Assembly (NCBI RefSeq): GCF_002234675.1
Contig: NC_019866.2
Coordinates: forward strand, 186,001-250,000
Direction: 5' to 3'
Origin: Oryzias latipes
Taxonomy: Eukaryota > Chordata > Actinopteri > Beloniformes > Adrianichthyidae
DNA: 64,000 nucleotides
A model generated the notes under the pieces. That model was not told where the DNA came from and ran no database searches. It saw only the letters and a program-made list of their open reading frames with translations. This document shows positions 1-13,500 of this stretch, in pieces (within the stretch, counting starts at the first letter, position 1; the number at the start of each line of letters is the position of its first letter). Made by a program: the position numbers and the translations under genes.

Positions 1-1040
1 ACAACACACACAACACAACACCACACACACACACACACAACCACACACACAACACAACACAACCACACACAACACAACACCACACACACACACAACACAC
101 ACACACAACACAACACCACACACACACAACACAACACCACACACACACACAACAACACACACAACACAACACCACACACAACACCACACACACACACACG
201 CAACCACACACACAACACAACACAACCACACACAACACCACACACACACACAACAACACACACACACAACACAACACCACACACACACACAACAACACAC
301 ACAACACAACACCACACACACACAACACAACACAACCACACACAACACAACACACACACACAACACAACACCACACACACACACGCAACCACACAACTAT
401 GCACACACACAACACCACACACACACACACAACTACGCACACACACACACAACTACGCACACACACAACCACACACACAACCACAACACCACACACACAC
501 ACACACAACTATGCACACACACAACCACACACACACAAACACAACCAAACACACCACCACAACAACACACACACGACCACACACACACACAACACCACAC
601 ACACAACACCACACACACACACACAACCACAACACACACAACCACACACACACACAACACCACACACTTAAAACTACGCACACACACACACACAACTACG
701 CACACACACACACACACAACTACGCACACACACTACACCACACACACAACCACACACAAACACACAACACCACACACCCAACACCACACACACACACAAC
801 CACACACAAACACAAACACACACACAAACACAACCGCAACCACATACACAATCACACACACCACACACAACTACGCACACACACAACCACAACCACACAC
901 AAACACACACAACACCACACACACACAACACCACACACACACAACCAAAACAACACACACCACACACACACACACAACACCACACACACACACACACAAC
1001 ACCACACACACACACACACAACCACACACACACACCACCA
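1..1040. repeat. CA-rich tandem array
   Basis: About 1 kb made almost only of A and C, mixing (CA)n with CAACA and CACCA steps and occasional ACTACGCACA modules. It lies on the downstream side of the fbxl19 PHD exons, so it is probably intronic. Open frames across it give only His/Thr/Asn or Cys/Val strings and are not genes. The array runs off the left edge, so its full length is unknown. Confidence 0.95.
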
Positions 1041-1084
1041 CACGTGAATCCCGTTTTTTGGAGTGTGGGACTTTGTTGGGGAAA

Positions 1085-1170
1085 CACACACATGAACACG
1101 AACACGGAAGCTCCAGTCGGGATTTGAACCAGAACCGTCTTACCATGAGTGCTAACCACTCCACCATGCT
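1085..1170 (-). repeat. tRNA-like interspersed repeat remnant
   Basis: On the minus strand this reads GTGGAGTGGTTAGCACTC, then a B-box-like GGTTCAAATCCCGACTGG, then a degenerate tail. It is a weak copy of the abundant fish tRNA-like repeat seen complete at 59.39-59.78 kb. It sits in an fbxl19 intron and has no sign of being a working tRNA gene. Confidence 0.55.
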
Positions 1171-1254
1171 GTCAGAACCCTTCTGGGTGAAGACGGTATG
1201 AAAGGACATGTTCTGACTCACGTGGACAGAGGAACCATGTGGTTCTGCCCTCAC

Positions 1255-3908
1255 CTTGCTGGTTTTGCCCTCCTTGTGGCATTTGGGACACTCCCAGCAG
1301 TTGGGAATCTCATCGTTGATGATGCCTTCAGCTTTGCCCATCTGAGGAGAACACAGAGCATCTGAGACCAGGACGTGCAGCCCCCACCAGATCACAGAAC
1401 ATTTACTCCCCCCCCAGATGGCGCGGGTTTGGAGCGGGAGACCACCACCCAGACCCTCTCAGAGTGGACGTGTTCACGCCAACGCCATTTGGCCGTAGAT
1501 CTGTCTCTGCCGTCTCTCATTGGCCACACGGTGAACGTGTTCATAAACCACACGCAGCGGCCACAAGTCGCCGTCTCTGACATCATGACATCATTCAGAG
1601 ACGTCGGCGGTGAGCAGCGATTGGTCGGAGTCATCGTTTCTATGGCACCAATCAGCTGGTTAGAAGACCACACCCCTAACACTTGAAAGTGGGCTACACA
1701 TTATCTGTCAATCAAATGTTTAAATGTTGGAGCCAGCAGGCTCCGCCTACTTTTACTGATGTATCTGATTGGTCAGAACTTGAATAATTTAAATAACTAC
1801 AGAAAAAAAGAGGATTATAATAAAGATGTTAGCAAAGGTATCAGATCCAGAACGGTTCTCCTGACTAATAGAAAACCAGCTTCTCTATAGAAATCTGTGG
1901 GATTTTACTTCCTGTTTGAAACACCAGGGGGGCGGGGCCACTCAGTCAGTGGTGTGAACGCTGCAGCACAGCCCTCTGACTGACCTTCAGGCAGCTGGGA
2001 TGGATGATCTCGTTGCAGATGGTGCACTCCATCAGGCACAGGCTGAACTTCTCCTCCTCCGAGTCCACCGTGTCCTCTTTTCCCGCCTCTCCACACGCAG
2101 AGCACACGGCCGTGTGCGGCAGCACGGGCTGTAAACACAGGTGAGCGCACAGGTGAGCTTCACAGCAGCTTCTCTTCTTTCAGGTCAGAGAAGAAGAAAA
2201 GAGGTCAGAGGTCAGGCTGAGCATGTTTGGAGGCTAAGAGGCTTTAGAGCAGAAACATGGATGAAGCCGTTTCCTGCCCATCCATCCTCCCAGCATCAGG
2301 ACCACGTGGTCTTTCTCTGGGATGAAGGATGGGGGTTTGGAAAGGACAGGCGTCCCTCTGTAGTGACAGCCCATAATAATCTGTGTCAGAATCATCTCAC
2401 TCTTCCAGCCTCGTCTGCTGCTTCCCCCAACCCCATGTGAAATACCACACCCGATGGGGGAGAAAAGTCAGCTTCGTCACACTGTTACCATGGAAACCCA
2501 ACACTACAGACCGGTTCTTTGAAATGGACCAAAGCCCCAGATCAACACGGAGCATCTTTGAGGATTTAGGGAAGATCTCAGAAGGCAACAACATCTCCCC
2601 ATGACACCGGACCGTGTCTGTCCTGGTTCTTCTCTACCTCAGTGCTGATTGGACCTCATTGTCCAGAACATTCTATTACAGAGACTGGAACATGTCTTCA
2701 GTGCTACCGGAACTTCAGTCACATTTATCTGATGGGTCACAGTTCAAGGAGGGGGAAATGTGTTCCCCCTCCTCACGGTGTTCCACAGGGCTCTGTGGTT
2801 GGTCCCGTCCTGTTTAGTCTGAACGGGCTTCACTGGGTTACACCAACAGGCAGCAGAACATTCGTGTCCGTTATTATGCTGATGATACTCAGCTATACAT
2901 GTTAGACCAGCAGAGCGTTTATCAGAGCTGAAACATGTCTGGTAGATCTACAGACTCCCAGAATTTCCAATGTTCTTTTCTAACACTCAGATGAAACAGA
3001 GCTCGATGTTCTTGGACCCGAGCTCTATTTTACACTTAGCTGGATCAGCTTAGAACCACACCGGACAACGTCACCTTGGGTATCCAGTTCTACTGGTCCA
3101 GCTGATCCTTAACTAGAGTGTACATGTTCAAAAGGTTTTTTTATCTCTGGAAATATTCTGATAAATCAGGAACATCCGGTCCTGGAATGACAGTTCATAA
3201 ATAGCATAAATAATAACGGTTCAGATAGTACGACTCAAATGGACTGAACTGGACATTTGATGGCTCCGGCACTCTTTGTGCGCGTCCTGACATGACCTGG
3301 GTTTTACTTCCTGTTGGTTTCGTGTCCTGTTCTCTGATAATCGAGTCCTGAACCGTGCTGTGGTCTGTTTTCAGGGTTAGGGTTGTCTACAGCGACTGTC
3401 TACAGGAAAAGAGAGCGCTTGGCGGTTTGACTGTGCCAACATACTAGCAAAGCATTGTGGGACTTGTAGTATTAGCGGTACCGTATATACCGCGGCCCAG
3501 CTCTCATGCACTTTTGGAACAATCTCACGGGCCGATTATAATTACCCAGCAGGCCTGACTTTGACCCATGTGTTCTGGATTATCGGGGCAAACGTGTCCC
3601 GACAAAGAAAAAAGCTGTACGGCCATTTTACCCGCGGTTTCAGTGGAATTCTCCCCTGTTGCCCGGGTCAGGACCATCACAGACCACCACAGACCACCAC
3701 AGACCACCACAGACTGCAGACTCACCGCCGTGCACTGTCTCAGGAGGCAGGACTGCTTCATCCGGCCCGGTCCTCCGAACTTCTTCATGTCCTTGCAGAA
3801 GTGACACTCCCCACACTCGGTCCTCATGCAGGCCTGGCAGCGCCGGCACCGCGTCCGCCTGCGCCTCGCGCCGCTAGCAGCTCCGCTCAGCGCCTTACTG
3901 CCCGACAT
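1255..3908 (-). CDS. fbxl19: fbxl19, 5' coding part (CXXC and PHD exons)
   Basis: F-box and leucine-rich repeat protein 19: a nuclear SCF substrate-recognition subunit that binds unmethylated CpG. Three coding exons are visible, all phase 0 with GT-AG borders: 3726-3908, 1985-2128 and 1255-1341 (61, 48 and 29 codons). The ATG at 3908 is followed by a CXXC zinc finger ([18 protein letters not shown], then [13 protein letters not shown], residues about 21-58). Exons 2-3 encode a PHD finger ([30 protein letters not shown]). The run [19 protein letters not shown] fits FBXL19 better than KDM2A/KDM2B, whose PHD differs here. A TTG slightly upstream is in frame, but ATG is preferred. The F-box and LRR exons must lie left of the window. 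The introns hold a LINE relic and repeats. Confidence 0.93.
2610..3260 (+). mobile_element. LINE reverse-transcriptase relic (L2/CR1/Rex1 group)
   Basis: Broken plus-strand frames keep recognisable reverse-transcriptase blocks in order: [14 protein letters not shown] (degenerate [10 protein letters not shown] block) near 2.62 kb, [15 protein letters not shown] at about 2.78 kb, [10 protein letters not shown] at about 2.87 kb, then a decayed thumb region. Frameshifts and stops show it is dead. It lies in the first coding intron of fbxl19, in antisense. Confidence 0.8.
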
Positions 3909-4590
3909 CTCTGGAGAAGTCAACTGCAGCAGAGAAGATGAACCACAAGCTTCAGGGAAGAGACACCCGGCTGAGCGGCATCAGGCCAGGAGCTTCTCCT
4001 CGTCATCAGTCACTCCCGTTAATGCAAAAATGTCCATTTGGTCCAGAACCCAGGAGAACCGCACAGTTCTACTTCAGCGTTTATACAGATAAACCGTCAA
4101 GCATTCAAATGTCGTTTTTAAGAAATAAGAACAGACTTTTGCTTTTCTATATTTAAGAGCTTCTTTTATTTTGACAGCATCACAAACAAGTTCCTTTCCA
4201 AATAAAATCCAACCTGTGTCAAATGTGCTGCAGATCTACTGAATTCCAACCAAAGGTGGAGTTTTTCTACTTTACTACTGCATGGAAACAACACTAGAGT
4301 AGAATCCAGACACTGAGATCTCTACATGTAAATGCAGATCTATGTTTCAAGATGGTTGTCTCTGAAACGCTGAGGTTCAGGTCCAAAGACGAGCTTGAAG
4401 CTGAATAATAAACATCTGACAGCAGATTCAAGCTTTGACCAACATTTGGCTCCTTTGTTGTCAATGAAGGACTCCAAAGAAATGAACCAAACTAGAACCT
4501 CACAGAACCTTTCCTCAGAGCCAGAGATCCACTTTCAGGAAAGGAGCCGCAAAGTTCTGACGTTTGGGGAAACGTCGTCTTTATGACAGA
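3909..4590. other. fbxl19 upstream region, no gene seen
   Basis: Sequence upstream of the fbxl19 ATG: 5' UTR or 5' intron on the minus strand, then AT-richer unique DNA. No convincing coding or RNA gene was seen. A non-coding first exon may lie here or near the CpG-rich block at 9.0-9.8 kb. Confidence 0.4.
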
Positions 4591-7500
4591 GTCTGACACG
4601 TTCTCACACGTTCTACTCTGACGTTCTCACACGTTCTATTCTGACGTTCTCACACGTTCTACTCTGACGTTCTCACACATTCTTCAACATTCTACTCTGA
4701 TGTTCTCACACGTTCTACTCTGACGTTCTCACACGTTCTCACACGTTCTTCAACATTCTATTCTGACGTTCTCACACGTTCTCACACGTTCTTCAACATT
4801 CTACTCTGACGTTCTTCAACATTCTACTCTGACATTCTTCAACATTCTACTCTGACGTTCTTCAACATTCTACTCTGATGTTCTCACACGTTCTACTCTG
4901 ACGTTCTCACACGTTCTTCAACATTCTATTCTGACATTCTCCCACGTTCTCACACGTTCTTCAACATTCTACTCTGACGTTCTTCAACTTTCTACTCTGA
5001 CATTCTTCAACTTTCTACTCTGACATTCTTCAACATTCTACTCTGATGTTCTCACACGTTCTACTCTGACGTTCTCACACGTTCTCACACGTTCTTCAAC
5101 ATTCTACTCTGACGTTCTCACACGTTGTCACACGTTCTTCAACATTCTACTCTGACGTTCTCACACATTCTTCAACATTCTACTCTGATGTTCTCACACA
5201 TTCTACTCTGACGTTCTCACACGTTCTCACACGTTCTTCAACATTCTACTCTGACGTTCTCACACGTTGTCACACGTTCTTCAACATTCTACTCTGACGT
5301 TTTCACACATTCTTCAACATTCTACTCTGATGTTCTCACACGTTCTCACACGTTCTTCAACATTCTATTCTGACGTTCTCACACGTTCTTCAACATTCTA
5401 CTCTGACGTTCTTCAACATTCTACTCTGACGTTCTTCAACGTTCTACTCTGACGTTCTCACTCATTCTTCAACGTTTTACTCTGACATTCTTCAACGTTC
5501 TTATCTGACGTTCTCACACATTCTTCAACATTCTTATCTGACGTTCTCACACATTCTTCAACATTCTACTCTGACGTTCTTCAACGTTCTACTCTGATGT
5601 TCTCACACGTTCTACTCTGACGTTCTCACACGTTCTCACACGTTCTTCAACATTCTACTCTGACGTTCTCACACATTCTTCAACATTCTACTCTGATGTT
5701 CTCACACGTTCTACTCTGACGTTCTCACACGTTATCACACGTTCTTCAACATTCTACTCTGACGTTCTCACACGTTGTCACACGTTCTTCAACATTCTAC
5801 TCTGACGTTCTCACACATTCTTCAACATTCTACTCTGATGTTCTCACACGTTCTCACACGTTCTTCAACATTCTATTCTGACGTTCTCACACGTTCTTCA
5901 ACATTCTACTCTGACGTTCTTCAACATTCTACTCTGACGTTCTTCAACGTTCTACTCTGACGTTCTCACTCGTTCTTCAACGTTTTACTCTGACATTCTT
6001 CAACGTTCTTATCTGACGTTCTCACACATTCTTCAACATTCTTATCTGACGTTCTCACACATTCTTCAACATTCTACTCTGATGTTCTCACACGTTCTAC
6101 TCTGACGTTCTCACACGTTCTTCAACATTCTACTCTGACGTTCTCACACGTTCTCACACGTTCTTCAACATTCTACTCTGACGTTCTCACACATTCTTCA
6201 ACATTCTACTCTGATGTTATCACACGTTCTACTCTGACGTTCTCACACGTTCTTCAACATTCTACTCTGACGTTCTCACACATTCTTCAACATTCTACTC
6301 TGATGTTCTCACACGTTCTACTCTGACGTTCTCACACGTTCTTCAACATTCTATTCTGACGTTCTCACACGTTCTTCAACATTCTACTCTGACGTTCTTC
6401 AACATTCTACTCTGACGTTCTTCAACATTCTACTCTGACGTTCTTCAACATTCTACTCTGATGTTCTCACACGTTCTACTCTGACGTTCTCACACGTTCT
6501 TCAACATTCTATTCTGACATTCTCACACGTTCTTCAACATTCTACTCTGACGTTCTTCAACTTTCTACTCTGACATTCTTCAACTTTCTACTCTGACATT
6601 CTTCAACATTCTACTCTGATGTTCTCACACGTTCTACTCTGACGTTCTCACACGTTCTCACACGTTCTTCAACATTCTACTCTGACGTTCTCACACGTTG
6701 TCACACGTTCTTCAACATTCTACTCTGACGTTCTCACACATTCTTCAACATTCTACTCTGATGTTCTCACACATTCTACTCTGACGTTCTCACACGTTCT
6801 CACACGTTCTTCAACATTCTACTCTGACGTTCTCACACGTTGTCACACGTTCTTCAACATTCTACTCTGACGTTCTCACACATTCTTCAACATTCTACTC
6901 TGATGTTCTCACACGTTCTCACACGTTCTTCAACATTCTATTCTGACGTTCTCACACGTTCTTCAACATTCTACTCTGACGTTCTTCAACATTCTACTCT
7001 GACGTTCTTCAACGTTCTACTCTGACGTTCTCACTCGTTCTTCAACGTTTTACTCTGACATTCTTCAACGTTCTTATCTGACGTTCTCACACATTCTTCA
7101 ACATTCTTATCTGACGTTCTCACACATTCTTCAACATTCTACTCTGACGTTCTTCAACGTTCTACTCTGATGTTCTCACACGTTCTACTCTGACGTTCTC
7201 ACACGTTCTTCAACATTCTACTCTGACGTTCTCACACGTTCTTCAACATTCTACTCTGACGTTCTCACACGTTGTCACACGTTCTTCAACATTCTACTCT
7301 GACGTTCTCACACATTCTTCAACATTCTACTCTGATGTTCTCACACGTTCTCACACGTTCTTCAACATTCTATTCTGACGTTCTCACACGTTCTTCAACA
7401 TTCTACTCTGACGTTCTTCAACATTCTACTCTGACGTTCTTCAACGTTCTACTCTGACGTTCTCACTCGTTCTTCAACGTTTTACTCTGACATTCTTCAA

Positions 7501-8588
7501 CGTTCTTATCTGACGTTCTCACACATTCTTCAACATTCTTATCTGACGTTCTCACACATTCTTCAACATTCTACTCTGACGTTCTTCAACATTCTACTCT
7601 GACGTTCTCACACATTCTTCAACATTCTACTCTGATGTTCTCACACGTTCTACTCTGACGTTCTCACACGTTCTCACACGTTCTTCAACATTCTACTCTG
7701 ACGTTCTCACACGTTGTCACACGTTCTTCAACATTCTACTCTGACGTTCTCACACATTCTTCAACATTCTACTCTGATGTTCTCACACGTTCTCAGACGT
7801 TCTTCAACATTCTATTCTGACGTTCTCACACGTTCTTCAACGTTTTACTCTGACATTCTTCAACGTTCTTATCTGACGTTCTCACACATTCTTCAACATT
7901 CTTATCTGACGTTCTCACACATTCTTCAACATTCTACTCTGATGTTCTCACACGTTCTACTCTGACGTTCTCACACGTTCTCACACGTTCTTCAACATTC
8001 TACTCTGACGTTCTCACACATTCTTCAACATTCTACTCTGATGTTCTCACACGTTCTACTCTGAAGTTCTCACACGTTCTCACACGTTCTTCAACATTCT
8101 ACTCTGACGTTCTCACACGTTGTCACACGTTCTTCAACATTCTACTCTGACGTTCTCACACATTCTTCAACATTCTACTCTGATGTTCTCACACGTTCTC
8201 ACACGTTCTTCAACATTCTATTCTGACGTTCTCACACGTTCTTCAACGTTTTACTCTGACATTCTTCAACGTTCTTATCTGACGTTCTCACACATTCTTC
8301 AACATTCTTATCTGACGTTCTCACACATTCTTCAACATTCTACTCTGATGTTCTCACACGTTCTACTCTGACGTTCTCACACGTTCTCACACGTTCTTCA
8401 ACATTCTACTCTGACGTTCTCACACATTCTACTCTGACGTTCTCACACGTTCTCACACGTTCTTCAACATTCTACTCTGACGTTCTTCAACATTCTACTC
8501 TGACGTTCTTCAACATTCTACTCTGACGTTCTTCAACATTCTACTCTGACGTTCTTCAACGTTCTACTCTGACGTTCTCACTCGTTCC
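4591..8588. repeat. 4-kb composite minisatellite (TTCT modules)
   Basis: Built from three short modules that all start with TTCT: TTCTCACACG (10 bp), TTCTTCAACA (10 bp) and TTCTACTCTGACG (13 bp), with point variants. Modules form larger blocks that recur. The same long module order begins near 5.27, 5.77, 6.84, 7.27, 7.71 and 8.12 kb, showing segmental duplication inside the array. Short open frames here repeat identical peptides and are not genes. The array ends with a clean switch to unique DNA at about 8.59 kb. Confidence 0.97.
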
Positions 8589-8990
8589 TGACTCACATCC
8601 AGTCATCTGGGTTCTTGACTCTGTCTGAATCCTGAAGGGGGACTTCTGGTTCCAGGAAACAAATAGAATTCATCCTCATCATCCTCATCCTCCTCATCTG
8701 TAAACGTCTACAGAGTTTAACCTACAGCTGATCTGAAGCCGCTCCTGGAGCTCAGGTGGACCGCTCCGGGGGCTGCAGGTGGACCGTACCACCCAGTCCT
8801 CCTGCAGAACCTGAAGAATCAGCAGGTCTGGACCTGAGCTTCTGCCCTGGTCTCAGCTGCAGGCCCAGAAGATTCTGCTGTGGTCTGTGGGTCAGGGACT
8901 GCTCACCTGGGGGCGGGGCTTGGTATCATACAGGTGAGCATAAGTGCGCAGATGCAGCGGCTAAAGGCCAACAGTAAGCAGGTCGGTGCG
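8589..8990. other. unique intergenic DNA
   Basis: Between the minisatellite and the CpG-rich block. Contains short CATC repeats and no convincing gene. Confidence 0.4.
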
Positions 8991-9795
8991 TGAGAGCGCG
9001 GACCCCTGCAGCCGTTCTACGCCACTAGTTCTGGTAATCTGCCCATCACGCACCTGTGATGACCCTCCGCCCCCACCCCTCACTTCACCTGATCACGAGG
9101 GAAAGGCATGCTAATGCGCTAGCAGGTTAGCAGGCTGTCTGCCCCCCCGCGGCTGCTCCCCCTGGTACCGGGTGCAGAAGCCCCGGAGGGACCGGGACAG
9201 ATGGACCCCCCCTCCCTCTCCCTCAAACACACACGCACGCACGCACGCACGCGAACGGTCTCTCACCTGTTCGTTGGGGCGCGCATGCTCGTCTGTGGCT
9301 CATCAGAATGGACGGTAGCCTCGTTAGCTCCGGTTAGCCCCGTTAGCTCCGCCGCTTCCTTATCACACCCCCCCGCACACCTCTCTGCCGCGGCGGCCCC
9401 GGAGCCCTCACGCGCGACCCATCCTCCCCGCCTCAGAGACGCACGCGGGACCCAAACATCGATCTGAAACTGATCGATATCGATCAGGTGATCAGGCCTC
9501 GGATGGATGCGCGTGCACTCCGCCTCTCTCTCTGCAGCGTGGATCTATCTCTCTCTACCCGCAGCTTACGCCTTCTTCTCCGCGTGTCCTTCCCCGCAAT
9601 CACGCAGGCGCCGCTCCTTTCGCTCCCGCACAAACCCCCGCAGCCAGGAGCCGCTGGCGTGAGCGCTGTGCGCGGCTATTGTTCTCGCGCCTAGTGTTGG
9701 CGTGAGAAGCGTGATCCGGAGCCCGCGCGCCGCCCTGACACGTTTAACCTCCGCACTGATTACATCACGCAGGTGACCGCACACGCCGCCTCAGA
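8991..9795. promoter_or_regulatory. CpG-rich block, candidate promoter
   Basis: Dense CpG with stretches such as GCCGCGGCGGCCCCGG and many CGCGC steps, between the divergent fbxl19 and ube2m genes and well upstream of ube2m. It contains GTTAGC-type short repeats and a (GCAC)n run near 9.24 kb. No conserved coding sequence was found. It may carry a non-coding first exon of fbxl19 (inference). Confidence 0.35.
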
Positions 9796-10320
9796 GTGGG
9801 AGGGAGACGCAACAGCAAAATAAATAAATAAATGAAGTAAATAAAAATGGGGAGCGACAGCATGTACGCCCCACCTCTGTTGGTGACGTCACAACAGGGA
9901 AGTGGGTGGAAAAGGGCATTATGGGAAATATCAATTCACTGTTGCACGAATTTAACAGCAATAAAACTGTCCATTTACTATTTCCGAGCACGCACCCCCT
10001 AAACGCACGCGCACAGAGAAATGAGTACTTCAGGATCCCAGAAAAAAGGAAACATACAATTAAAAAAAAGTAATTTTTGAAACAGAAAAATGTTACCCAG
10101 AGAATAAAATGACTATTATTAAAGTAATAAACGCAAAATGTCAAAAGTACAATTAATACCAAAGTATGCAAAGTTTTTGTTGTTACTGTTTTTGTTATTT
10201 TTATTTATATTTGTAAAAATTCCATCGTTTTAAATTAAAGCTCGATCCAAATCTGAACAGAAACATTTCAATGTTTTTCAACTTTATTACACTTTTCTCT
10301 GTTTACATTTTTTCCAGTGA
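9796..10320. other. AT-rich intergenic DNA
   Basis: AT-rich stretch including (AAAT)n near 9.82 kb. No gene or mobile element recognised. Confidence 0.4.
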
Positions 10321-10329
10321 ACTTCTTCA

Positions 10330-10574
10330 CAGCAGGGGGGGGGGGGGGGTCCGTATGACACCCACCCCCACCCCACCCCCCACCCCCGCTAACAGGCTAG
10401 GCTAGCAGGCTAGCAGCTGCCGCGTTCAGAGACCCGTTCAGACGCGCCGGCTTCGTCCACGTTCCGGTGCTGTTAGGACCGATCCGAACCTCCGAACAGT
10501 CCCAGACGACCTGGAGGGACCGCGCAACCCGAAGGCTCGCTAGCTTGCCCCCCCCCCCTGATCAAAAGGTGAAG
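10330..10574 (+). promoter_or_regulatory. ube2m 5' UTR/promoter region
   Basis: Starts with an uninterrupted G run at about 10.34 kb and C-rich DNA, followed by CpG-rich sequence with CTAGC repeats up to the ube2m ATG at 10575. The transcription start cannot be placed from sequence alone. Confidence 0.4.
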
Positions 10575-13500
10575 ATGATTAAGCTGTTTTCTCTAAAGCA
10601 GCAGAAGAAAGACGAGGAATCTGCTGGAGGAAACAGAGCCGGAGCCGGGGGGAAGAAAGCCAGCGCGGCCCAGCTCCGAATACAGAAAGGTGGGCTCCTC
10701 CTCTGCACCGGCCCGGGACCGCCGCCGGTCCTCCGGGAGGGCCTGCTGCTGTCTGCGCGCTTTCAGGCAGCTCCGGTCCCCGGACGGAGGGAAGTCCGGG
10801 CCGGCAGCGGCGACAGTTCCGGCTAACGGCTAGCATGCTAACCTAGCTGCTAGCTGTTAGCCACGGCTAACCTCGAAAACAAAGTGATGAGCAGCTGTGG
10901 GGGGGTTAACCCTTGTGCTATCTCAGATGACCCCCCCCCCTCCTTCCATTGAGGTGTTCTCCCTACCATGACAAAGGTGGATAAAGGTGGAAAGATTTCA
11001 TGTAATCCATGGACACCAGTGAAGATCACAAATCATTGAAGAAAAAAGGTTCAGAGCTCTGTCTAGTGGGTCTAGATGACCCACTGTCTAGTGGGTCTAG
11101 ATGACCCCACTCCCAATGTTAAAGTGCCTAGGATAGCACAAGGGGTACACGCCTTCCACCGGGGACAGGGGGGCAAATCTGGAGTGAAGTTGGCCAGAAC
11201 CAAACAGGAGGAGTGGGGGGGGGGGGGGGGGGGGGACTCGGGTGATTTAATTGTCCAATCTGAAATGTCTAAGCAGAGCCTAAATGCAAACATAGTATGA
11301 TGTCCAGAGCTAGAAGCTATTTCAGGTAGGGTGGGGCTGGCTCCAGGTGCGCCCTCCAGGTGCGCAGGTGCATCCTCCAGGTGCGCAGGTGCACCCTCCA
11401 GGTGCGCAGGTGCACCCTCCAGGTGCGCAGGTGCACCCTCCAGGTGCGCAGGTGCACCCTCCAGGTGCGCCCTCCAGGTGCACCCTCCAGGTGCGCCCTC
11501 CAGGTGCACCCTCCAGGTGCACCCTCCAGGTGCGCCCTCCAGGTGCACCCTCCAGGTGCGCCCTCCAGGTGCACCCTCCAGGTGCTGTCCTGTGATGAAG
11601 AGAAGGATCCTGAACGGCAGGTGTTTGTGTTCCAGACATCAACGAGCTGAACCTGCCAAAGACGTGCGAGATCAGCTTCCCCGACGATGACGACCTACTC
11701 AACTTCAGGCTCATCATCTCGCCGGATGAGGTGCGTGTTTGATTCCTAGCAGTGCAGACGTTCACGTTTACACTCGGCTGTGTGTGTGTGGGGGGGGGGG
11801 GGGGGGGTCATGTGACCACAGATGGACATCATGTAGCCGAGGTTCCTCGTGTTCCTGCTGGATTCTGGAGCATTTCAAAGAGCAGCAGTTAACCTGGATT
11901 TTCAGAATAAAAGCCAGGTATCCTGTTGAACTCCCGGAGGGAATTTCAAACCAAGTGGAAGCAAAAAGAAGGAATTCTTCATGATTGTTCATCATCATGT
12001 TCCTCATGAATCCACTCCGTGATTCTTCTCCCCTGAGATGATTGGTCAAAGTCCTGCTGCTGCTTGTGTTCACGTCAGGGACCTCATGTAAAACTTTATT
12101 TAAACTGCAGACAGATGACAGACAGAGAGCTAAACCCAGAGTGCGGGCTGTCAGGCGGAACACTCATGTGGCACTGCGGTGCTGGTCGGATCCAGTCGCA
12201 GGCAAAACCAGTTTTTGGTAGACGGGTCTCCAGGGGGGCTGGGCGTGTCATGGGTTTGAGCCTTGCCTGTCATACCAGAGTACTCTGATTACTCTGGGGG
12301 TGGAGGCTCTGAGCCCATACCATTAGTCCTCCGCCACCATGCTTCATAGATTCCATATTTTGTAGTGCTGCCCTGTAAGTGGCTGCTTCAGCTGTGGCCC
12401 CCCCACAGCCATGTCACAACATTGGGGTTTTGAGGCAGAGTGGGGGGCATGGAGGGGGCAGCATCCTGCAGCTAACCTGTGTTTCTGTCTCAGGGTTTCT
12501 ACAAAGGAGGGAAGTTCGTCTTCAGCTTTAAGGTCAGCAAACGCGTCATTTGGCCCCGCCCCTTCTCTGCTCGCAGACATCATAAGAGTTTGTGTTTCAG
12601 GTAGGACAGGGTTACCCCCACGACCCCCCCAAAGTGAAGTGTGAGACGATGGTGTACCACCCCAACATTGACCTGGAAGGAAACGTCTGTCTAAACATCC
12701 TCAGGTCAGTTCTTCAGAACCGGAGATCCGAACAGCGAGGGGGGGGGGGGGGGGTTCTGGAGGTTCATGTGTGCTCTTCTGCTCCACAGAGAGGACTGGA
12801 AGCCGGTTCTGACGATAAACTCCATCATCTACGGTCTGCAGTATCTCTTTCTAGTAAGACACGTCACATGATCTGGGGGAGGGGGGGGGGTCTGCTGGTC
12901 AGCCAATCATACTGCAGGAGGGTCACCCACTGGGCCCCTCCCAACTGGGAAACTCCTGTCAGTGGGCGGGGCGTATTTGGATAAGGGGACGCCTTAGCTG
13001 CCCCCCCATTCCGTAGCTAAATCTAGGAGCAATCTGGAAGAGCGGTTCTGCTAGGGAACAGTGGACCCAGTGGGATCAGCCCAACGTAGAGAACCTGGAA
13101 CCGGTGGAGGCGGGTCTTCTGCCTGCTTTGATTCAGACTCCAGCTGGAACTGGACCAGAAGGTTCTCCACCGTAGAACGGTTAAAGAACCTTCAGGTCCA
13201 GAAGCTGGAACTGGACCTGAAGGTTCTTTAACCGTTCTACGGTGGAGAACCTTCAGAAGACTCATCCTGATGGAACAAAGCTCAGAACTCTTTGTGACTC
13301 CGGATGTTTCTGGTTTCGGAACCATGAGAGAAGAAGGTTCTAGACTGTATTTGGGTTCAGTCTTCGTCTGAAGCGACTCCCTGGGTTCTCTCAGTTGGAC
13401 TGGACACCAAACGGAACCGTGCAGCGGCGGTTCTTTTGGTGTCTGGGCCCCTGTGAATCCCTGAGGTGGTCCGAACCCGCGGTTCTGCTGGTGTCACTGA

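Noticed and set aside
1905-2150. 81-codon minus-strand frame over the PHD exon
   Set aside because: Wrong frame of the real fbxl19 exon 1985-2128, which carries the PHD cysteines.
11076-11300. 74-codon plus-strand frame in ube2m intron 1
   Set aside because: Reads through the end of the MITE and a poly-G tract. No family resemblance.
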